Origin: an uncultured Peptostreptococcaceae bacterium
GTDB lineage: Bacteria > Bacillota > Clostridia > Peptostreptococcales > Peptostreptococcaceae
Reading direction: 5' to 3'
Assembly: GCA_944383455.1 (NCBI GenBank)
Contig: CALWPP010000005.1
Location: 60,480 to 124,479, forward strand
DNA: 64,000 bases
Under the pieces are notes generated by a model. It was not told where the DNA came from. It ran no database searches and saw nothing but the letters and a program-made list of their open reading frames with translations. Shown piece by piece: positions 7,675 to 18,192 of this stretch. The translations under genes were made by a program, and so were the position numbers. Positions within the stretch are counted from its first letter, which is position 1; every line of letters starts with the position of its first letter.

Positions 7675-9606
7675 ATGAATAAAAGTTTTTATGTGACAAC
7701 ACCAATTTATTATCCAAGTGGAAATTTACACATAGGACACACTTATACTACTGTAGCAGCAGATGCAATAGCAAGATTTAAAAGATTTTGTGGATATGAT
7801 GTTAAATTTCTAACAGGAACTGATGAACACGGAGAAAAAATCCAAAAAACCGCAAAGGAAAAAGGACTTACAGAAATAGAATATTTAGATTCTATGATAG
7901 ATAATATAAAGAAATTATGGAATACAATGGATATATCTTATGATGACTTTATAAGAACAACAGAAGATAGACACACGAAAATAATACAAAAAATATTCAC
8001 TAAACTATACGAACAAGGTGATATCTATAAGGGTTCTTATGAGGGAAGATACTGTACTCCTTGTGAGAGTTTTTGGACTGAATCTCAGTTACTTGAAGGA
8101 GATAGATGTCCAGATTGTGGTAGAGAAACTTATTTAGCAAAAGAAGAAGCATACTTTTTTAGACTATCTAAATATGAAGATAGATTAAGAAAATTATTTG
8201 AAGACCCTAATTTCTGTTTCCCTGTTTCAAGAAAGAACGAAATGGTTGCAAACTTTTTAGATAAAGGTCTTGAAGATTTATGTGTAACTAGAACTACTTT
8301 TGATTGGGGTATAAAAGTAGCTTTTGATGAAAAGCACGTTATATATGTTTGGGTTGATGCACTTTGTAATTATATAACTGCACTTGGTTACATGACTGAA
8401 AATAATGAAGACTATAAAAAGTTTTGGCCTGCTAACGTTCAAATAGTAGGAAAGGAAATTATGAGATTTCACACTATAATATGGCCTGCACTTTTAATGG
8501 CTTTAGGTGAGGAAGTGCCAACTCAAGTTTATGGACATGGTTGGATATTGTTTGATAATGATAAAATGAGTAAATCAAAAGGAAATATAGTATATCCTGA
8601 GCAAATGATAGAAAGATATGGAGTGGATGCACTTAAATATTTCTTACTTAGAGAGTTTGCGTTTGGACAAGATGGTAACTACACTCATAGAAATTTTGTA
8701 AACAGGCTTAATTCAGACCTTGCAAATGATTTAGGAAATTTAGTTAGTAGAACTGTTTCTATGGTTGAAAAATATAATAATGGAATTATACCTTCTAAAA
8801 AGACTTCTACTGAATTTGATGAAAGTCTAATAGAAACTGCTAAAACTTCTCGTAATAACTTTGAAAATGAGATGAATAAACTTCAATTTAATGAAGCTTT
8901 AGAAAGTGTATGGAAGTTAATAAGAAGAACTAACAAATACATAGATGAAACTATGCCTTGGGTTTTAGCTAAAAATGAAGAAGATAAAGATAAGTTAGAT
9001 ACTGTTTTATATAATTTATGTGAAAGTATAAGAATAATAGCAACTTTAATAAATCCTATAATGAATAAAACTGCAGAAAAAATATACACTCAATTAGGAG
9101 TAACTGATAAAGAAATGACCACTTGGGAAAGTACAGAAACTTTTGGACTTATAAAGGAAAATAAAGTATCAAAAGGTGAAGCATTATTCCCAAGACTTGA
9201 TATAGAAAAAGAAGTTGAAGAATTATGTGAGTTATTTGCAGAAAAATCAAATACTAATGAGGAAAAACCTTTAGTTCACAAAGAAAATATAAGTATAGAT
9301 GATTTTTCAAAAGTAGAACTTAGAGTAGGTAAAGTACTAGAGTGTAAAAAGCATCCAAAAGCAGATAAACTTTTAGTATCTCAAATTAAAGTCGGACCAG
9401 AAACAAGACAAATAGTATCAGGAATTGCAGATTGGTATTCACCAGAAGATATGGTTGGAAAAGATGTTATAGTAGTTTGCAACTTAAATCCTGTAAAGCT
9501 TAGAGGAGTAGAATCTCAAGGTATGATACTTGCCGCAGGAGATAAGGGTGATGATATAGTTGTTGCAAATGTTTTAGGTGCAAAAGATGGAGCAGAAGTT
9601 AGATAG
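7675..9606 (+). CDS. metG: Methionyl-tRNA synthetase
   Basis: Charges tRNA-Met. The 643-aa protein has the HIGH motif as HIGH ([12 protein letters not shown], near residue 20), a zinc knuckle of four cysteines (CTPC ... CPDC, about residues 127-146) and the KMSKS loop (DKMSKSKGN, about residues 298-306). A C-terminal OB-fold tRNA-binding domain ([25 protein letters not shown]) ends the protein. Regulated by the T-box in its leader; tatD follows after 9 nt and probably shares the transcript. Confidence 0.97.
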   Translation: MNKSFYVTTPIYYPSGNLHIGHTYTTVAADAIARFKRFCGYDVKFLTGTDEHGEKIQKTAKEKGLTEIEYLDSMIDNIKKLWNTMDISYDDFIRTTEDRHTKIIQKIFTKLYEQGDIYKGSYEGRYCTPCESFWTESQLLEGDRCPDCGRETYLAKEEAYFFRLSKYEDRLRKLFEDPNFCFPVSRKNEMVANFLDKGLEDLCVTRTTFDWGIKVAFDEKHVIYVWVDALCNYITALGYMTENNEDYKKFWPANVQIVGKEIMRFHTIIWPALLMALGEEVPTQVYGHGWILFDNDKMSKSKGNIVYPEQMIERYGVDALKYFLLREFAFGQDGNYTHRNFVNRLNSDLANDLGNLVSRTVSMVEKYNNGIIPSKKTSTEFDESLIETAKTSRNNFENEMNKLQFNEALESVWKLIRRTNKYIDETMPWVLAKNEEDKDKLDTVLYNLCESIRIIATLINPIMNKTAEKIYTQLGVTDKEMTTWESTETFGLIKENKVSKGEALFPRLDIEKEVEELCELFAEKSNTNEEKPLVHKENISIDDFSKVELRVGKVLECKKHPKADKLLVSQIKVGPETRQIVSGIADWYSPEDMVGKDVIVVCNLNPVKLRGVESQGMILAAGDKGDDIVVANVLGAKDGAEVR

Positions 9607-9615
9607 GAGAAAATT

Positions 9616-10383
9616 ATGTTATTTGATTCACACGCACATTTAAATGATGAAAGATTTGATGAAGATAGAGATGAACTTATAAAATCATTAAAAGAAAAAG
9701 GTGTGGATTTAGTTTTAAACGTTGGTGCAGATATAGAAAGTTCAATAGAAAGTATTGAACTTTCTAAAAAATATGATTTTATATATGCATCAGTAGGAGT
9801 TCATCCACACGAAGTTTCAAGTATGAACTATGAGTCTATTGAAACTTTAAAAAAATTAGCACAAAATGAAAAAGTAGTTGCAATTGGAGAAATTGGACTT
9901 GATTATTACTATGATAATTCACCAAGAGAGCTACAAAAAGAATGGTTTATAAAACAAATAGAACTTGCAAATGAGTTAAAACTTCCAATAATTATTCACG
10001 ATAGAGATGCACATCAAGATACTTTTAATATAATAAAAAAATATAAAAGTCCTGATATTGGTTGTGTAATTCATTGTTTTAGTGGTAGTGTAGAACTTGC
10101 AAGAGAATATATAAAGATGAACTGTTATATATCAATTCCTGGTACTGTAACTTTTAAAAACAACAGAAAGACTGTTGAAGTAGCTAAAGAAATTCCTCTT
10201 GAGTATTTACTAATAGAAACTGATAGCCCTTATATGGCACCAACTCCTCATAGAGGAAAAAGAAATGACCCTTCTTTTGTTCAATTTGTGGCAGATAAGA
10301 TAGCAATTGAAAAAGGAATTTCTTATGAAAAGGTCTGTGAAGTTACAAAAGAAAATGCAAAAAAATTATTTAATATAAAATAA
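9616..10383 (+). CDS. tatD: TatD family metal-dependent hydrolase (DNase)
   Basis: A 255-aa TIM-barrel amidohydrolase. The N-terminal metal site DSHAHLND, the EIGLDYYYD motif, IIHDRDAH, and the C-terminal ETDSPYMAP motif are all present. Family members are Mg2+-dependent exo/endodeoxyribonucleases. The metG-tatD-rnmV-rsmA order is conserved in Firmicutes; here two genes of other kinds lie between tatD and rnmV. Confidence 0.93.
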   Translation: MLFDSHAHLNDERFDEDRDELIKSLKEKGVDLVLNVGADIESSIESIELSKKYDFIYASVGVHPHEVSSMNYESIETLKKLAQNEKVVAIGEIGLDYYYDNSPRELQKEWFIKQIELANELKLPIIIHDRDAHQDTFNIIKKYKSPDIGCVIHCFSGSVELAREYIKMNCYISIPGTVTFKNNRKTVEVAKEIPLEYLLIETDSPYMAPTPHRGKRNDPSFVQFVADKIAIEKGISYEKVCEVTKENAKKLFNIK

Positions 10384-10410
10384 ACACCTAGTTTTATTAG
10401 GTGTTTTTTT
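10383..10410 (+). terminator. Intrinsic terminator after tatD
   Basis: Arms AACACCTA and TAGGTGTT are separated by 7 nt and followed by a run of seven T. The left arm overlaps the stop codon. Confidence 0.85.
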
Positions 10411-10540
10411 GATTTTAATAATATTATTTCAATTTATTTATAAGACAATACAAAAATATAAATAAATTACATAAATATATTAATTTTGACAAATAAATTA
10501 TGTATACTAATTATATAATTTGAAAATAAAGAGGTGTATT

Positions 10541-11221
10541 ATGAATTTTGAGATACAAGGAAATATAGTTCCAAGTGTTAGTATGAATTTATCAAAAGGT
10601 GAATCTGTATTTACCCAAAGTGGAGCTATGTTTTGGCAAAGTGAAGGGATAGAAATGAAAACAAACACAAAGGGAGGATTTTTTAAGGGAATAGGAAGGG
10701 TTTTTGCTGGTGAATCTTTGTTTATGGTTACATACAAAGCAGTTAAAGACTCTAAAATAGCTTTTGCATCAACTGTACCAGGTTCAATATATGCTGTTAA
10801 TATGAATGAAGTCAGAAATTTTACTATCCAAAAGGGATCATTCCTTGTGGCAGAGTCTTCTGTTGAGTTAAAAACGATATTTAATAAAAAATTAGGAACA
10901 GGTTTTTTTGGTGGTGAAGGGTTTATTCTTCAAGAGTTAAAAGGAAGTGGAATTGCATTTCTTGAAATTGATGGTGATGTAATAGAAATGAATTTAAAAC
11001 CAGGTGAAGTTATAAAAATTGATACTGGAAATTTAGTTGGTTTTGAGGATAGTGTAAAGTATGAAGTTGAAACTATAAAAGGTATTGGAAATATATTTTT
11101 TGGAGGGGAGGGTTTATTTTTGACTAAACTTACTGGTCCTGGCAAAGTAATCCTTCAAACTATGAATATAAAAGATTTTTCTCTTAGAGTTAGCTCATAT
11201 CTTCCAGTACAATCTAGCTAG
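10541..11221 (+). CDS. AIM24 / TIGR00266 family protein
   Basis: A 226-aa beta-rich protein of the AIM24 superfamily. Signature segments are VFTQSGAMFWQSEGIEM, GGFFKGIGRVFAGESLFM, FLVAESSVEL and GFFGGEGFILQELKGSG, and the C-terminal half repeats the pattern (NIFFGGEGLFLTKLTGPGKV). Its biochemical role is not known; a yeast member is mitochondrial. The ATG at 10541 follows AGAGGTG at good spacing and is preferred to the ORF's upstream start at 10520. A TTGACA at 10486 may be its -35 box. Confidence 0.88.
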   Translation: MNFEIQGNIVPSVSMNLSKGESVFTQSGAMFWQSEGIEMKTNTKGGFFKGIGRVFAGESLFMVTYKAVKDSKIAFASTVPGSIYAVNMNEVRNFTIQKGSFLVAESSVELKTIFNKKLGTGFFGGEGFILQELKGSGIAFLEIDGDVIEMNLKPGEVIKIDTGNLVGFEDSVKYEVETIKGIGNIFFGGEGLFLTKLTGPGKVILQTMNIKDFSLRVSSYLPVQSS

Positions 11222-11251
11222 TAAAAATAATAAATTTATAAATATTTGTAT

Positions 11252-11288
11252 ATTTAAGACTGTATTTTTAAAAGTATAGTCTTAAATC
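11252..11288 (+). terminator. Stem-loop after the AIM24 gene
   Basis: Arms ATTTAAGACT and AGTCTTAAAT enclose a loop of about 17 nt. The following T run is poor, so termination is only probable. Confidence 0.45.
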
Positions 11289-11409
11289 ATTTATTGATAT
11301 AATTAATAAAACAATTATAAGAGCGTATATTTTAGATTAGAATAAAAGTTATTATATTAAATTAAACAAGTAAGTTCAATTAAATATAATAACTAATAAG
11401 GTGATATAG

Positions 11410-11778
11410 ATGAAAGATATTTTACTAATACTATTTATAATACTAGCTTTTTTATATTTATTGTATCTAGATTTAAATTTATTTGTAAAAAATAAGAAAC
11501 TAAATAAAAATCCTAAAAGAGTGAGTATTATAAATATGGAAGTTATTAATAAATATTATGTAAAAGGAAACCTTGGGCATATAGGAGGAGATAAAGTTTT
11601 ATCTAAGTATCCAGACTCTTATATTTTAGAATTAAGATATGGGAGTTTATTTAATAGGATAAATGATGAGAATTTATTTAATAGTTTAAATATAGGAGAT
11701 TATTTAGAAGTATATTTGATAGAAATACTTGATGAAAATAAGGGTCTAATAACTTATAAATTTGAAATAAAACAATAA
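11410..11778 (+). CDS. Hypothetical single-pass membrane protein
   Basis: A 122-aa protein not recognised. One N-terminal membrane helix (about residues 4-26, ILLILFIILAFLYLLYLDL) is followed by a basic stretch and an ~80-residue soluble part predicted to be beta-rich, containing YILELRYGSLFNRI and IGDYLEVYLIEIL. It resembles the general layout of DUF7489/OB-like membrane-anchored domains, but this is not a firm match. An RBS (AAGGTG) precedes the ATG. It stands alone between AT-rich spacers. Confidence 0.65.
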   Translation: MKDILLILFIILAFLYLLYLDLNLFVKNKKLNKNPKRVSIINMEVINKYYVKGNLGHIGGDKVLSKYPDSYILELRYGSLFNRINDENLFNSLNIGDYLEVYLIEILDENKGLITYKFEIKQ

Positions 11779-11961
11779 TTATTTTCTTAATATTAAATAT
11801 CTAAATAACTAACTTTATAAATAAATTATACTTATATTTAAAACCATATATTTTTGATAATCAACATTGCTTACAAATACTACATTTTATTAAATATTAT
11901 TGATTAATATAATAATAACTATTAAAATAGATTAATACGAATTAGAAATATAGGTGATTAA

Positions 11962-12495
11962 ATGATAAAAGAAGTTATTGTAGTTGAAGGAAAAGACGAT
12001 GCTAGTGCAGTAAAAAAAGCAATAAAAGCAGAAATAATAACTACTGGTGGGTTTGGATTTCCAAAAGGTACAATGGATAGAATAAAAGAAGCACAAAAAA
12101 GATGTGGTGTAATAATTTTTACAGACCCTGATTTTGCAGGAGAAAAAATAAGAAAAAAAATTTCAAATGAGGTAAAAGGTTGTAAACACGCATTTTTGCC
12201 AAGAGAAGAAGCTAAAAAAGATGGAGATATTGGAATTGAAAATGCAAGTACTAAAAGTATTTTAAATGCACTAAGTAAAGTTCGTACAGAGAACAATATA
12301 ATAAGAAATGAATTTAAACAAGTAGATTTAATAAAAAATGGACTTATAGGAGATAATAATTCATCGGACAAAAGAGATGAAGTGGGTAAAATACTTGGTA
12401 TAGGATATGGAAATGCAAAGCAATTTTTAAATAGATTAAATAATTATGGTGTAACTAGAGAAGAATTTAATGAAGCAATAGAAAAATTAAAATAA
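11962..12495 (+). CDS. rnmV: Ribonuclease M5
   Basis: A TOPRIM-domain endoribonuclease that matures the ends of 5S rRNA precursor. It has the catalytic glutamate in VVEGKDDASAVK and the acidic pair in FTDPDFAGEKIR. The length, 177 aa, is normal. rsmA follows 13 nt downstream, the same pairing as in Bacillus subtilis. Confidence 0.95.
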   Translation: MIKEVIVVEGKDDASAVKKAIKAEIITTGGFGFPKGTMDRIKEAQKRCGVIIFTDPDFAGEKIRKKISNEVKGCKHAFLPREEAKKDGDIGIENASTKSILNALSKVRTENNIIRNEFKQVDLIKNGLIGDNNSSDKRDEVGKILGIGYGNAKQFLNRLNNYGVTREEFNEAIEKLK

Positions 12496-12508
12496 GTGGG
12501 AGAAAAAT

Positions 12509-13378
12509 ATGGATAGACTATCATCACATAAAGCAACAAAAAACGTTGTTGATAAACATAATTTTAAGTTTTCGAAATCTTTGGGGCAAAACTTTTTAAT
12601 AGATAGTAATGTTATTGATAAAATACTAGAAGGAGCAAGATTAACTGAAGGAGATAATATAATAGAGGTAGGACCTGGAATAGGTACATTAACTCGTGAG
12701 ATGGGAAAAGTTGCAAAAAAGGTAGTTGCAATAGAAATAGATAAAAGTTTAATACCAATACTTAAAGAAACTCTAGATGAATTTGATAATATAGAAGTTG
12801 TAAATAATGATATATTAAAAGTAGACATAAAAGGTTTGGTAAAAGAAAAGTTTGACAATAAACCAGTAAAACTTGTTGCAAATTTACCATATTACATAAC
12901 AACTCCGATAGTTATGAAGTTTTTAGAGGAAGATATACCTGTTACTGATATTGTTGTTATGGTTCAAAAAGAGGTTGCAGACAGAATGAATGCAAAGCCA
13001 TCGACAAAAGATTATGGAGCTTTATCTGTTGCAGTTCAGTATTACTGTGATACAGAAATTGTAGCTAAAGCACCAAGACATATGTTTATACCTCAGCCAA
13101 ATGTTGATTCTACAGTAATTGGTCTTCATATTAGAGAAAATAAAAAATATAATGTTGATAATGAGGAAATATTTTTTAAAACTGTTAAGGCATCTTTTGG
13201 GCAAAGAAGAAAGACTCTTTTAAATTCTTTATCTAGTCTTTCATTTTTAAGTAAAGATGAAATAAAAGAAGTTTTAAATGAAGCTAGTATAGATGAAAAA
13301 AGAAGAGGTGAAACTCTAACTATAGAAGAGTTTGCTAAGTTATCAAATATAATTAACTCAAAAGTATCTTCAAAATAA
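12509..13378 (+). CDS. rsmA: 16S rRNA dimethyladenosine transferase RsmA (KsgA)
   Basis: Dimethylates A1518 and A1519 of 16S rRNA. The 289-aa protein has SLGQNFLIDSNVIDKI, the SAM-binding VGPGIGTLTREM and the catalytic NLPYYITTPI motif. The RBS GTGGGAG lies 8 nt before the ATG. It is co-transcribed with rnmV and ends at a hairpin whose left arm overlaps the final codons. Confidence 0.96.
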   Translation: MDRLSSHKATKNVVDKHNFKFSKSLGQNFLIDSNVIDKILEGARLTEGDNIIEVGPGIGTLTREMGKVAKKVVAIEIDKSLIPILKETLDEFDNIEVVNNDILKVDIKGLVKEKFDNKPVKLVANLPYYITTPIVMKFLEEDIPVTDIVVMVQKEVADRMNAKPSTKDYGALSVAVQYYCDTEIVAKAPRHMFIPQPNVDSTVIGLHIRENKKYNVDNEEIFFKTVKASFGQRRKTLLNSLSSLSFLSKDEIKEVLNEASIDEKRRGETLTIEEFAKLSNIINSKVSSK

Positions 13379-13396
13379 AAGAAGGTACTTTTTTTA
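13362..13396 (+). terminator. Intrinsic terminator after rsmA
   Basis: Arms AAGTATCTTC and GAAGGTACTT (one mismatch) are followed by T7. The left arm lies inside the last rsmA codons. Confidence 0.75.
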
Positions 13397-13446
13397 TTTA
13401 AAAATTCATATACTTTTTACAGGAATTTTGTTTAGGGGGGATTTTT

Positions 13447-14589
13447 GTGAAAAGAAAGTTCAAACGAGATTATATAATTTTTGAAGCTAAAGATATGAAC
13501 TATAAGTATAAAGATAAATTATCACCAAAAGCATTTGGAAAAATAGAGCTTAATGAAGAAAAATATGTCTTATCACTTTATGTTGAAAACTTAAAACCAA
13601 TAAATGATGGATATAATGTTTCTTTAATAACTTCAAATTATGATGTTTTAGAGCTTGGTAATATAAATCTTAATGAAAGTGGAAAAGGAGAAAAAATATT
13701 TAGTTTAGATGAAGAAACAGATGATATAAAAGCTATATCATTAATTCATTCAAAAAGTGTTGTACTTATAGGATTTAAAGGAGCTAAATTAAATAATTAT
13801 GAAGAAATTTTATTTCCAAAAGATAGATATAATGGAATAGAATATGTTGAAGTTGATAATAATGATGACGACGATATTTATGAATATGAGTATATTGAAG
13901 TTGAAGATGATGAACCTGATGATAATATACAACAAGATAATAACGATTTAAATGATGTAGTAGATGAGTTTGTTGACAATAAAAAATATAATGATATTAA
14001 TGATTACAAAGAATATGACAATATAGAGTATGTTAAAGTTTTAAATAAAAGACCTTTTTTAAAGAATAATAAAGAAAGTATAGAAAACAAAGATATCAGC
14101 AATGAAAATAATAGTGCTAATAAAGAAAATCTAGAAAAAGATGATTATTTAGATGAAGAAAAAATTGCACAAAGATTACTAATGCCAAGGCAAATAAAAA
14201 AAGGTCTTAAAATGTTTAAAGAAGTTAAGCCTTTTTATAGAGATTATATAGACAAAAGTAGATGGTGGAAAATAGACATAACTCCAATAACTTTATGTGG
14301 ATACTCTATGCCAAATTTGGGATATATAAACACATTAAATTATACAATGTATAGTGATACTGTAGTTAACTCATATAAATATAGACATTATTTATTTGGA
14401 GTTCAATATGACGATTACAATAGAAGAAAATACTATGTTTATGGTGTACCTGGTAAAAAAGATGAACAACCAGATAAAGGACTAACTGGTTTTACAAAAT
14501 ATCAACCTTGTGACACAAGAAATGAAAACATAGGATATTGGCTATGTTTTGTTGATTGCAGAACTAGAAAAATATTGAAAAAGAATTAA
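13447..14589 (+). CDS. Clostridial hypothetical protein with acidic linker
   Basis: A 380-aa protein starting with GTG behind a strong AGGGGGG RBS. It has three parts: an N-terminal ~130-residue beta-rich domain (KAFGKIELNEEKYVLSLYVENL); a long acidic, low-complexity middle (about residues 137-240) with YEYEYIEVEDDEPDDNI and a repeated YVEV/YIEV/YVKV pattern; and a C-terminal tryptophan/tyrosine-rich domain (RWWKIDITPITLCGYSMPNLGYIN to the end, about residues 275-380). No signal peptide. The layout recalls spore-associated proteins of clostridia, but I cannot name a family. The function is unknown. Confidence 0.75.
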   Translation: MKRKFKRDYIIFEAKDMNYKYKDKLSPKAFGKIELNEEKYVLSLYVENLKPINDGYNVSLITSNYDVLELGNINLNESGKGEKIFSLDEETDDIKAISLIHSKSVVLIGFKGAKLNNYEEILFPKDRYNGIEYVEVDNNDDDDIYEYEYIEVEDDEPDDNIQQDNNDLNDVVDEFVDNKKYNDINDYKEYDNIEYVKVLNKRPFLKNNKESIENKDISNENNSANKENLEKDDYLDEEKIAQRLLMPRQIKKGLKMFKEVKPFYRDYIDKSRWWKIDITPITLCGYSMPNLGYINTLNYTMYSDTVVNSYKYRHYLFGVQYDDYNRRKYYVYGVPGKKDEQPDKGLTGFTKYQPCDTRNENIGYWLCFVDCRTRKILKKN

Positions 14590-14638
14590 AAATATTCTAA
14601 ACTATAACTGACAACTTAATTTTATAGGAGAAGTAATA

Positions 14639-15751
14639 ATGGATAACAAAAGAATAATAGATGAGTTTTTAGAGTTAGTAAAAATTGATAGTCACTCAAA
14701 AAAAGAAGGTAAAATAGCTAATATATTAACAAAGAAATTAGAGGAAATAGGATTTGAAGTATTTGTTGATGACGCCGGAGAGAAGTTAGGTGGAGAAACT
14801 GGAAATATAATAGCTACTTTAAAAGGTGATAAAGAAGGTAAAAAATTACTTTTTAGCTCTCATATGGATACGGTAGTTCCAGGTGAGGGTGTAAATCCGA
14901 TAGTTGACTATGAAAATGGAATAATAAAATCAGATGGTACAACAATTTTAGGTTCTGATGATAAAGCAGGTATAGTTGCTATTTTAAATGGCTTAAGAAT
15001 GATAAAAGAAAATAATATTAGTCACTCTGATATTCAAGTAGTATTTTCTATTTGTGAAGAAGGAGGATTAAATGGTGCTAAGAATTTAGATTACTCAAAA
15101 ATAAATGCAGATTATGGATTTGTTTTAGATAGTGGAGGTTCTCCAGGGGAAGTAGTAGTAAAAGCACCTGCACAAGACGCTATAAAAGTTACTATAAAAG
15201 GAAAGCCAGCACACGCAGGTTTACAACCAGAAAATGGTATAAGTGCAGTAATGGTAGCATCAAAAGCTATTTCAAATATGAACCTTCTTAGAATAGATGA
15301 AGAAACTACTGCAAATATAGGTATTATAAATGGTGGAAGTGCAACAAATATAGTTATGCCAGAAATAGAAATAAAAGCAGAAGCTAGAAGTTTATGTGAG
15401 AAAAAATTAGAAAATCAAACTAAACATATGATTGAAGTATTTGAAAATACTGCAAAGGAGTTTGGTGCAGAAGTTATAATAGATGTAAATAGAGCATATT
15501 CTCCATTTAATATTGATGAAGATGATGAAATAATAAATATAGCTAAAAAAGCATTTAACAGTATGGGTGTAGAGACTAAAATAACTTCTACTGGTGGTGG
15601 AAGTGATACAAATATACTTAACAAAAATGGTATAAAGTCTGTTATATTAGGTGTTGGTATGAAAAAGGCTCATACATTAGATGAGTATATCTCTATAAAA
15701 GATTTAGTGGATTCTTGCACAATGGTTTATGAATTAATAAAATCTGTTTAA
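14639..15751 (+). CDS. M20/M25/M40 family peptidase, PepT-like
   Basis: A 370-aa zinc metallopeptidase related to tripeptidase T. The metal-binding residues are visible in SSHMDTVVPG (His, Asp), TILGSDDKAG (Asp), CEEGG (Glu-Glu) and near the C-terminus in KAHTLDEY (His). The dimerisation domain contains KPAHAGLQPENG. The length matches the 'PepT-like' clade, which is shorter than true PepT. It probably trims peptides in the cytoplasm; there is no signal peptide. Confidence 0.9.
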   Translation: MDNKRIIDEFLELVKIDSHSKKEGKIANILTKKLEEIGFEVFVDDAGEKLGGETGNIIATLKGDKEGKKLLFSSHMDTVVPGEGVNPIVDYENGIIKSDGTTILGSDDKAGIVAILNGLRMIKENNISHSDIQVVFSICEEGGLNGAKNLDYSKINADYGFVLDSGGSPGEVVVKAPAQDAIKVTIKGKPAHAGLQPENGISAVMVASKAISNMNLLRIDEETTANIGIINGGSATNIVMPEIEIKAEARSLCEKKLENQTKHMIEVFENTAKEFGAEVIIDVNRAYSPFNIDEDDEIINIAKKAFNSMGVETKITSTGGGSDTNILNKNGIKSVILGVGMKKAHTLDEYISIKDLVDSCTMVYELIKSV

Positions 15752-15755
15752 GCTT

Positions 15756-15796
15756 AAGTGTGGCATTTATCATTTTTTGATTAATGTCACTTTTTT
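15756..15796 (+). terminator. Intrinsic terminator after the M20 peptidase
   Basis: Imperfect arms AAGTGTGGCATTTATCA and TGATTAATGTCACTT are followed by T6. Confidence 0.7.
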
Positions 15797-15841
15797 ATGT
15801 TATACTTATTAGATGGATAATAAAATTTTAAGGAGCGAGAA

Positions 15842-16636
15842 ATGGCTAAAGTAAGAAAGTTAAAGAAAAAGCCTGTTGTAATAACTGCAGTAATACTTTT
15901 TTTTATATCGTATTTATTAGCATTTAAATACTTTAATAATTTATCATCTGTTGAAAAGAATGATAAGGTTAAAGTTGAGGAAACAAGTCAAGTAGAAGAT
16001 AAAAGAAGTTTAATATCTCAATTAAATAGTAAAAGTAAAATATATTTATCTACAAAAAATATTCAAAATATAAGAGTAGAGCTTCCTAATTGGGAAGAAA
16101 TTAGGATGATTTTTAATAATTTTTCTAAAATAAGAAAGGTTGACAATTTTAATCCAATTTATGAAGGTTATTCAGAAGATGGTCTTAGATTTTCGACAGA
16201 CCTTAATTTTTTTAGGATATATACTCTTAAAAAAGATGAATTTTATAAAGTGTCAGTTTCGCAGAAAGAAGAGTTTAAAAAGTTATTAGACGAAAGTATT
16301 TACACATCTTTTGATTTTGTTAAGCAATATAAGACTTGGGAAGATGTTAGTATTACTTATCTAGATGAAACAAGAAATATATCAAAATGGAAATTTGATG
16401 ATTTATCATATAAATTAGTATCAAAAAGAGTTGTTGGAAAAGTTCAACCAGAAAAAAGTAGAGAAAGAAGTAAGTATAATTTTATAATTAATATAAAGGG
16501 TAGCGATTACTCTATTATTATAGAAACTATGGGAACTGATTATGTTAAGGTTACTTCTGAAAAAGGTGAAGCCTATTATGAGGTACCAACTATGCTTTAT
16601 GATTATTTAAAAAATGATATATTTAGAATAAAGTAG
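15842..16636 (+). CDS. Hypothetical membrane-anchored protein
   Basis: A 264-aa protein with a short basic N-terminus (MAKVRKLKKK), one membrane helix (about residues 12-30, VVITAVILFFISYLLAFKYF) and an extracytoplasmic domain of about 220 residues rich in beta-type sequence (YNFIINIKGSDYSIIIETMGTDYVKVTSEKGEAYYEVP). I recognise no family. It sits alone, convergent with murC, and shares the terminator with it. Confidence 0.7.
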   Translation: MAKVRKLKKKPVVITAVILFFISYLLAFKYFNNLSSVEKNDKVKVEETSQVEDKRSLISQLNSKSKIYLSTKNIQNIRVELPNWEEIRMIFNNFSKIRKVDNFNPIYEGYSEDGLRFSTDLNFFRIYTLKKDEFYKVSVSQKEEFKKLLDESIYTSFDFVKQYKTWEDVSITYLDETRNISKWKFDDLSYKLVSKRVVGKVQPEKSRERSKYNFIINIKGSDYSIIIETMGTDYVKVTSEKGEAYYEVPTMLYDYLKNDIFRIK

Positions 16637-16658
16637 GAGAAAAATCTCCTACTTTTTA
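16631..16658. terminator. Bidirectional terminator between hypothetical gene and murC
   Basis: Arms AAGTAGGAGA and TCTCCTACTT with a 4-nt loop lie between the convergent genes. T runs are present on both strands. Confidence 0.85.
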
Positions 16659-18001
16659 ACTAATGAATCAGCAAGCTTATATATAGGTCCTGCACCAGCT
16701 GTTATTACTAAATCATTTTCTTTAACATTTTCTCGTAGATATTTTTCAATATCAGAGAAATCTTTTATATATATAGCATCAACATGGTTTTGGTATAGTT
16801 TTTCAACTAAGTCTTTTGAATGTATATCTCCAGGATTTATTTCTCTTGCTGCGTATATATCAGTTATAATTACTTTATCTGCACCATAAAAAGATTCAGA
16901 AAATTCATTAAGTAAAGATTTCGTTCTAGTGTATGTATGAGGCTCAAATACACACCATAAAGTTTTTTTACTAATTTTTTTTGCTGATGCTAAAGTAGCT
17001 TTTAGTTCAGTTGGATGATGTGCATAATCATCAATCACTAAAGCATTATTAAACTCTCCTTTTTTTTCAAATCTTCTTCCAACACCAGTATACATTTTAA
17101 TATTTTTTCTTATAGTCTCAATATCTATATTAGAAACGTATGATGCAATTATTGCAGATGTTGCATTTAAAACGTTATGCATTCCTAAAATTGAAAGTTC
17201 AAAAAATCCTAAATCTTTTTCATTAAGAGTAATTCTAAACTTACCAAATCCATTTTCATCAAATATAACATCAGATATAATAGCATCATTATCTTGATTA
17301 GTACCATATCTTATTATATTTGCCTTTACATCGTGTAAAATGTCTTTAGTATTTAAATCATCTCCATTTATTATGAAGTATCCATCTTTTGGTAATAATT
17401 TACCGAATTTGTTAAATGAAGCTTTTATCTCATCTATTCCAGAAAAATAATCAAGATGGTCTTCTTCTATATTTAAAACTATTGAAATTTTAGGATTAAA
17501 ATTTAAAAAACTATCAACATATTCACAAGCCTCAGTAATAAAATGACTAGACTTTCCTATTTTTACATTTCCACCAATTACATTTAAATTGCCACCAACA
17601 AGTATTGTAGGGTCCAAGTTGGCATACTCAAAAATAGTAGAAAGCATTGAAGTTGTAGAGGTTTTACCATGAGTACCAGATACTGCTATAGGATTTTCAT
17701 ATTCTCTCATAATATGTCCTAAAAATGCGGCTCTATTTACTGTTAGTATATTTTTTTCTTTCGTAGCTAAAAATTCTTCATTTTCTTCACTAATTGCTGC
17801 TGTGTAAACCACCATATCTATATCATCAGTTATATTTTCTTTTTTGTGACCTAGAAATATTTTTGCTCCTTGGCTTTTTAAGTTATCTAAAAGGTATGAA
17901 TCATTACAGTCAGAACCAGATACATCATAACCTTTGTTAATACATATATTGGCAAGTGCGCTCATACTAATTCCACCAATTCCAATAAAGTGTATTTTCA
18001 T
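16649..18001 (-). CDS. murC: UDP-N-acetylmuramate--L-alanine ligase
   Basis: Adds L-alanine to UDP-MurNAc in peptidoglycan synthesis. The 450-aa protein shows the Rossmann start [16 protein letters not shown], the ATP loop [13 protein letters not shown] (about residues 108-120), and the Mur ligase central motif with [11 protein letters not shown] and [14 protein letters not shown]. It is transcribed on the - strand, divergent from purR across a 190-bp AT-rich spacer, and has an RBS AAGGTGG. Confidence 0.96.
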   Translation of the reverse strand: MKIHFIGIGGISMSALANICINKGYDVSGSDCNDSYLLDNLKSQGAKIFLGHKKENITDDIDMVVYTAAISEENEEFLATKEKNILTVNRAAFLGHIMREYENPIAVSGTHGKTSTTSMLSTIFEYANLDPTILVGGNLNVIGGNVKIGKSSHFITEACEYVDSFLNFNPKISIVLNIEEDHLDYFSGIDEIKASFNKFGKLLPKDGYFIINGDDLNTKDILHDVKANIIRYGTNQDNDAIISDVIFDENGFGKFRITLNEKDLGFFELSILGMHNVLNATSAIIASYVSNIDIETIRKNIKMYTGVGRRFEKKGEFNNALVIDDYAHHPTELKATLASAKKISKKTLWCVFEPHTYTRTKSLLNEFSESFYGADKVIITDIYAAREINPGDIHSKDLVEKLYQNHVDAIYIKDFSDIEKYLRENVKENDLVITAGAGPIYKLADSLVKK

Positions 18002-18192
18002 TTCAAACCACCTTTCTTTTTGTTAAAATAGTTCTGTAATATGAACTATGTGTATGATATAATATTTAAACGTTCAATATTTTTATAAGAATATACATAT
18101 AATACTAAATATATTACATTAAGTGATAAAACATGACTATAATTATAACATAATAAATTAAGTTTAGCATTACTTTAGATAGGAGAAATGTT

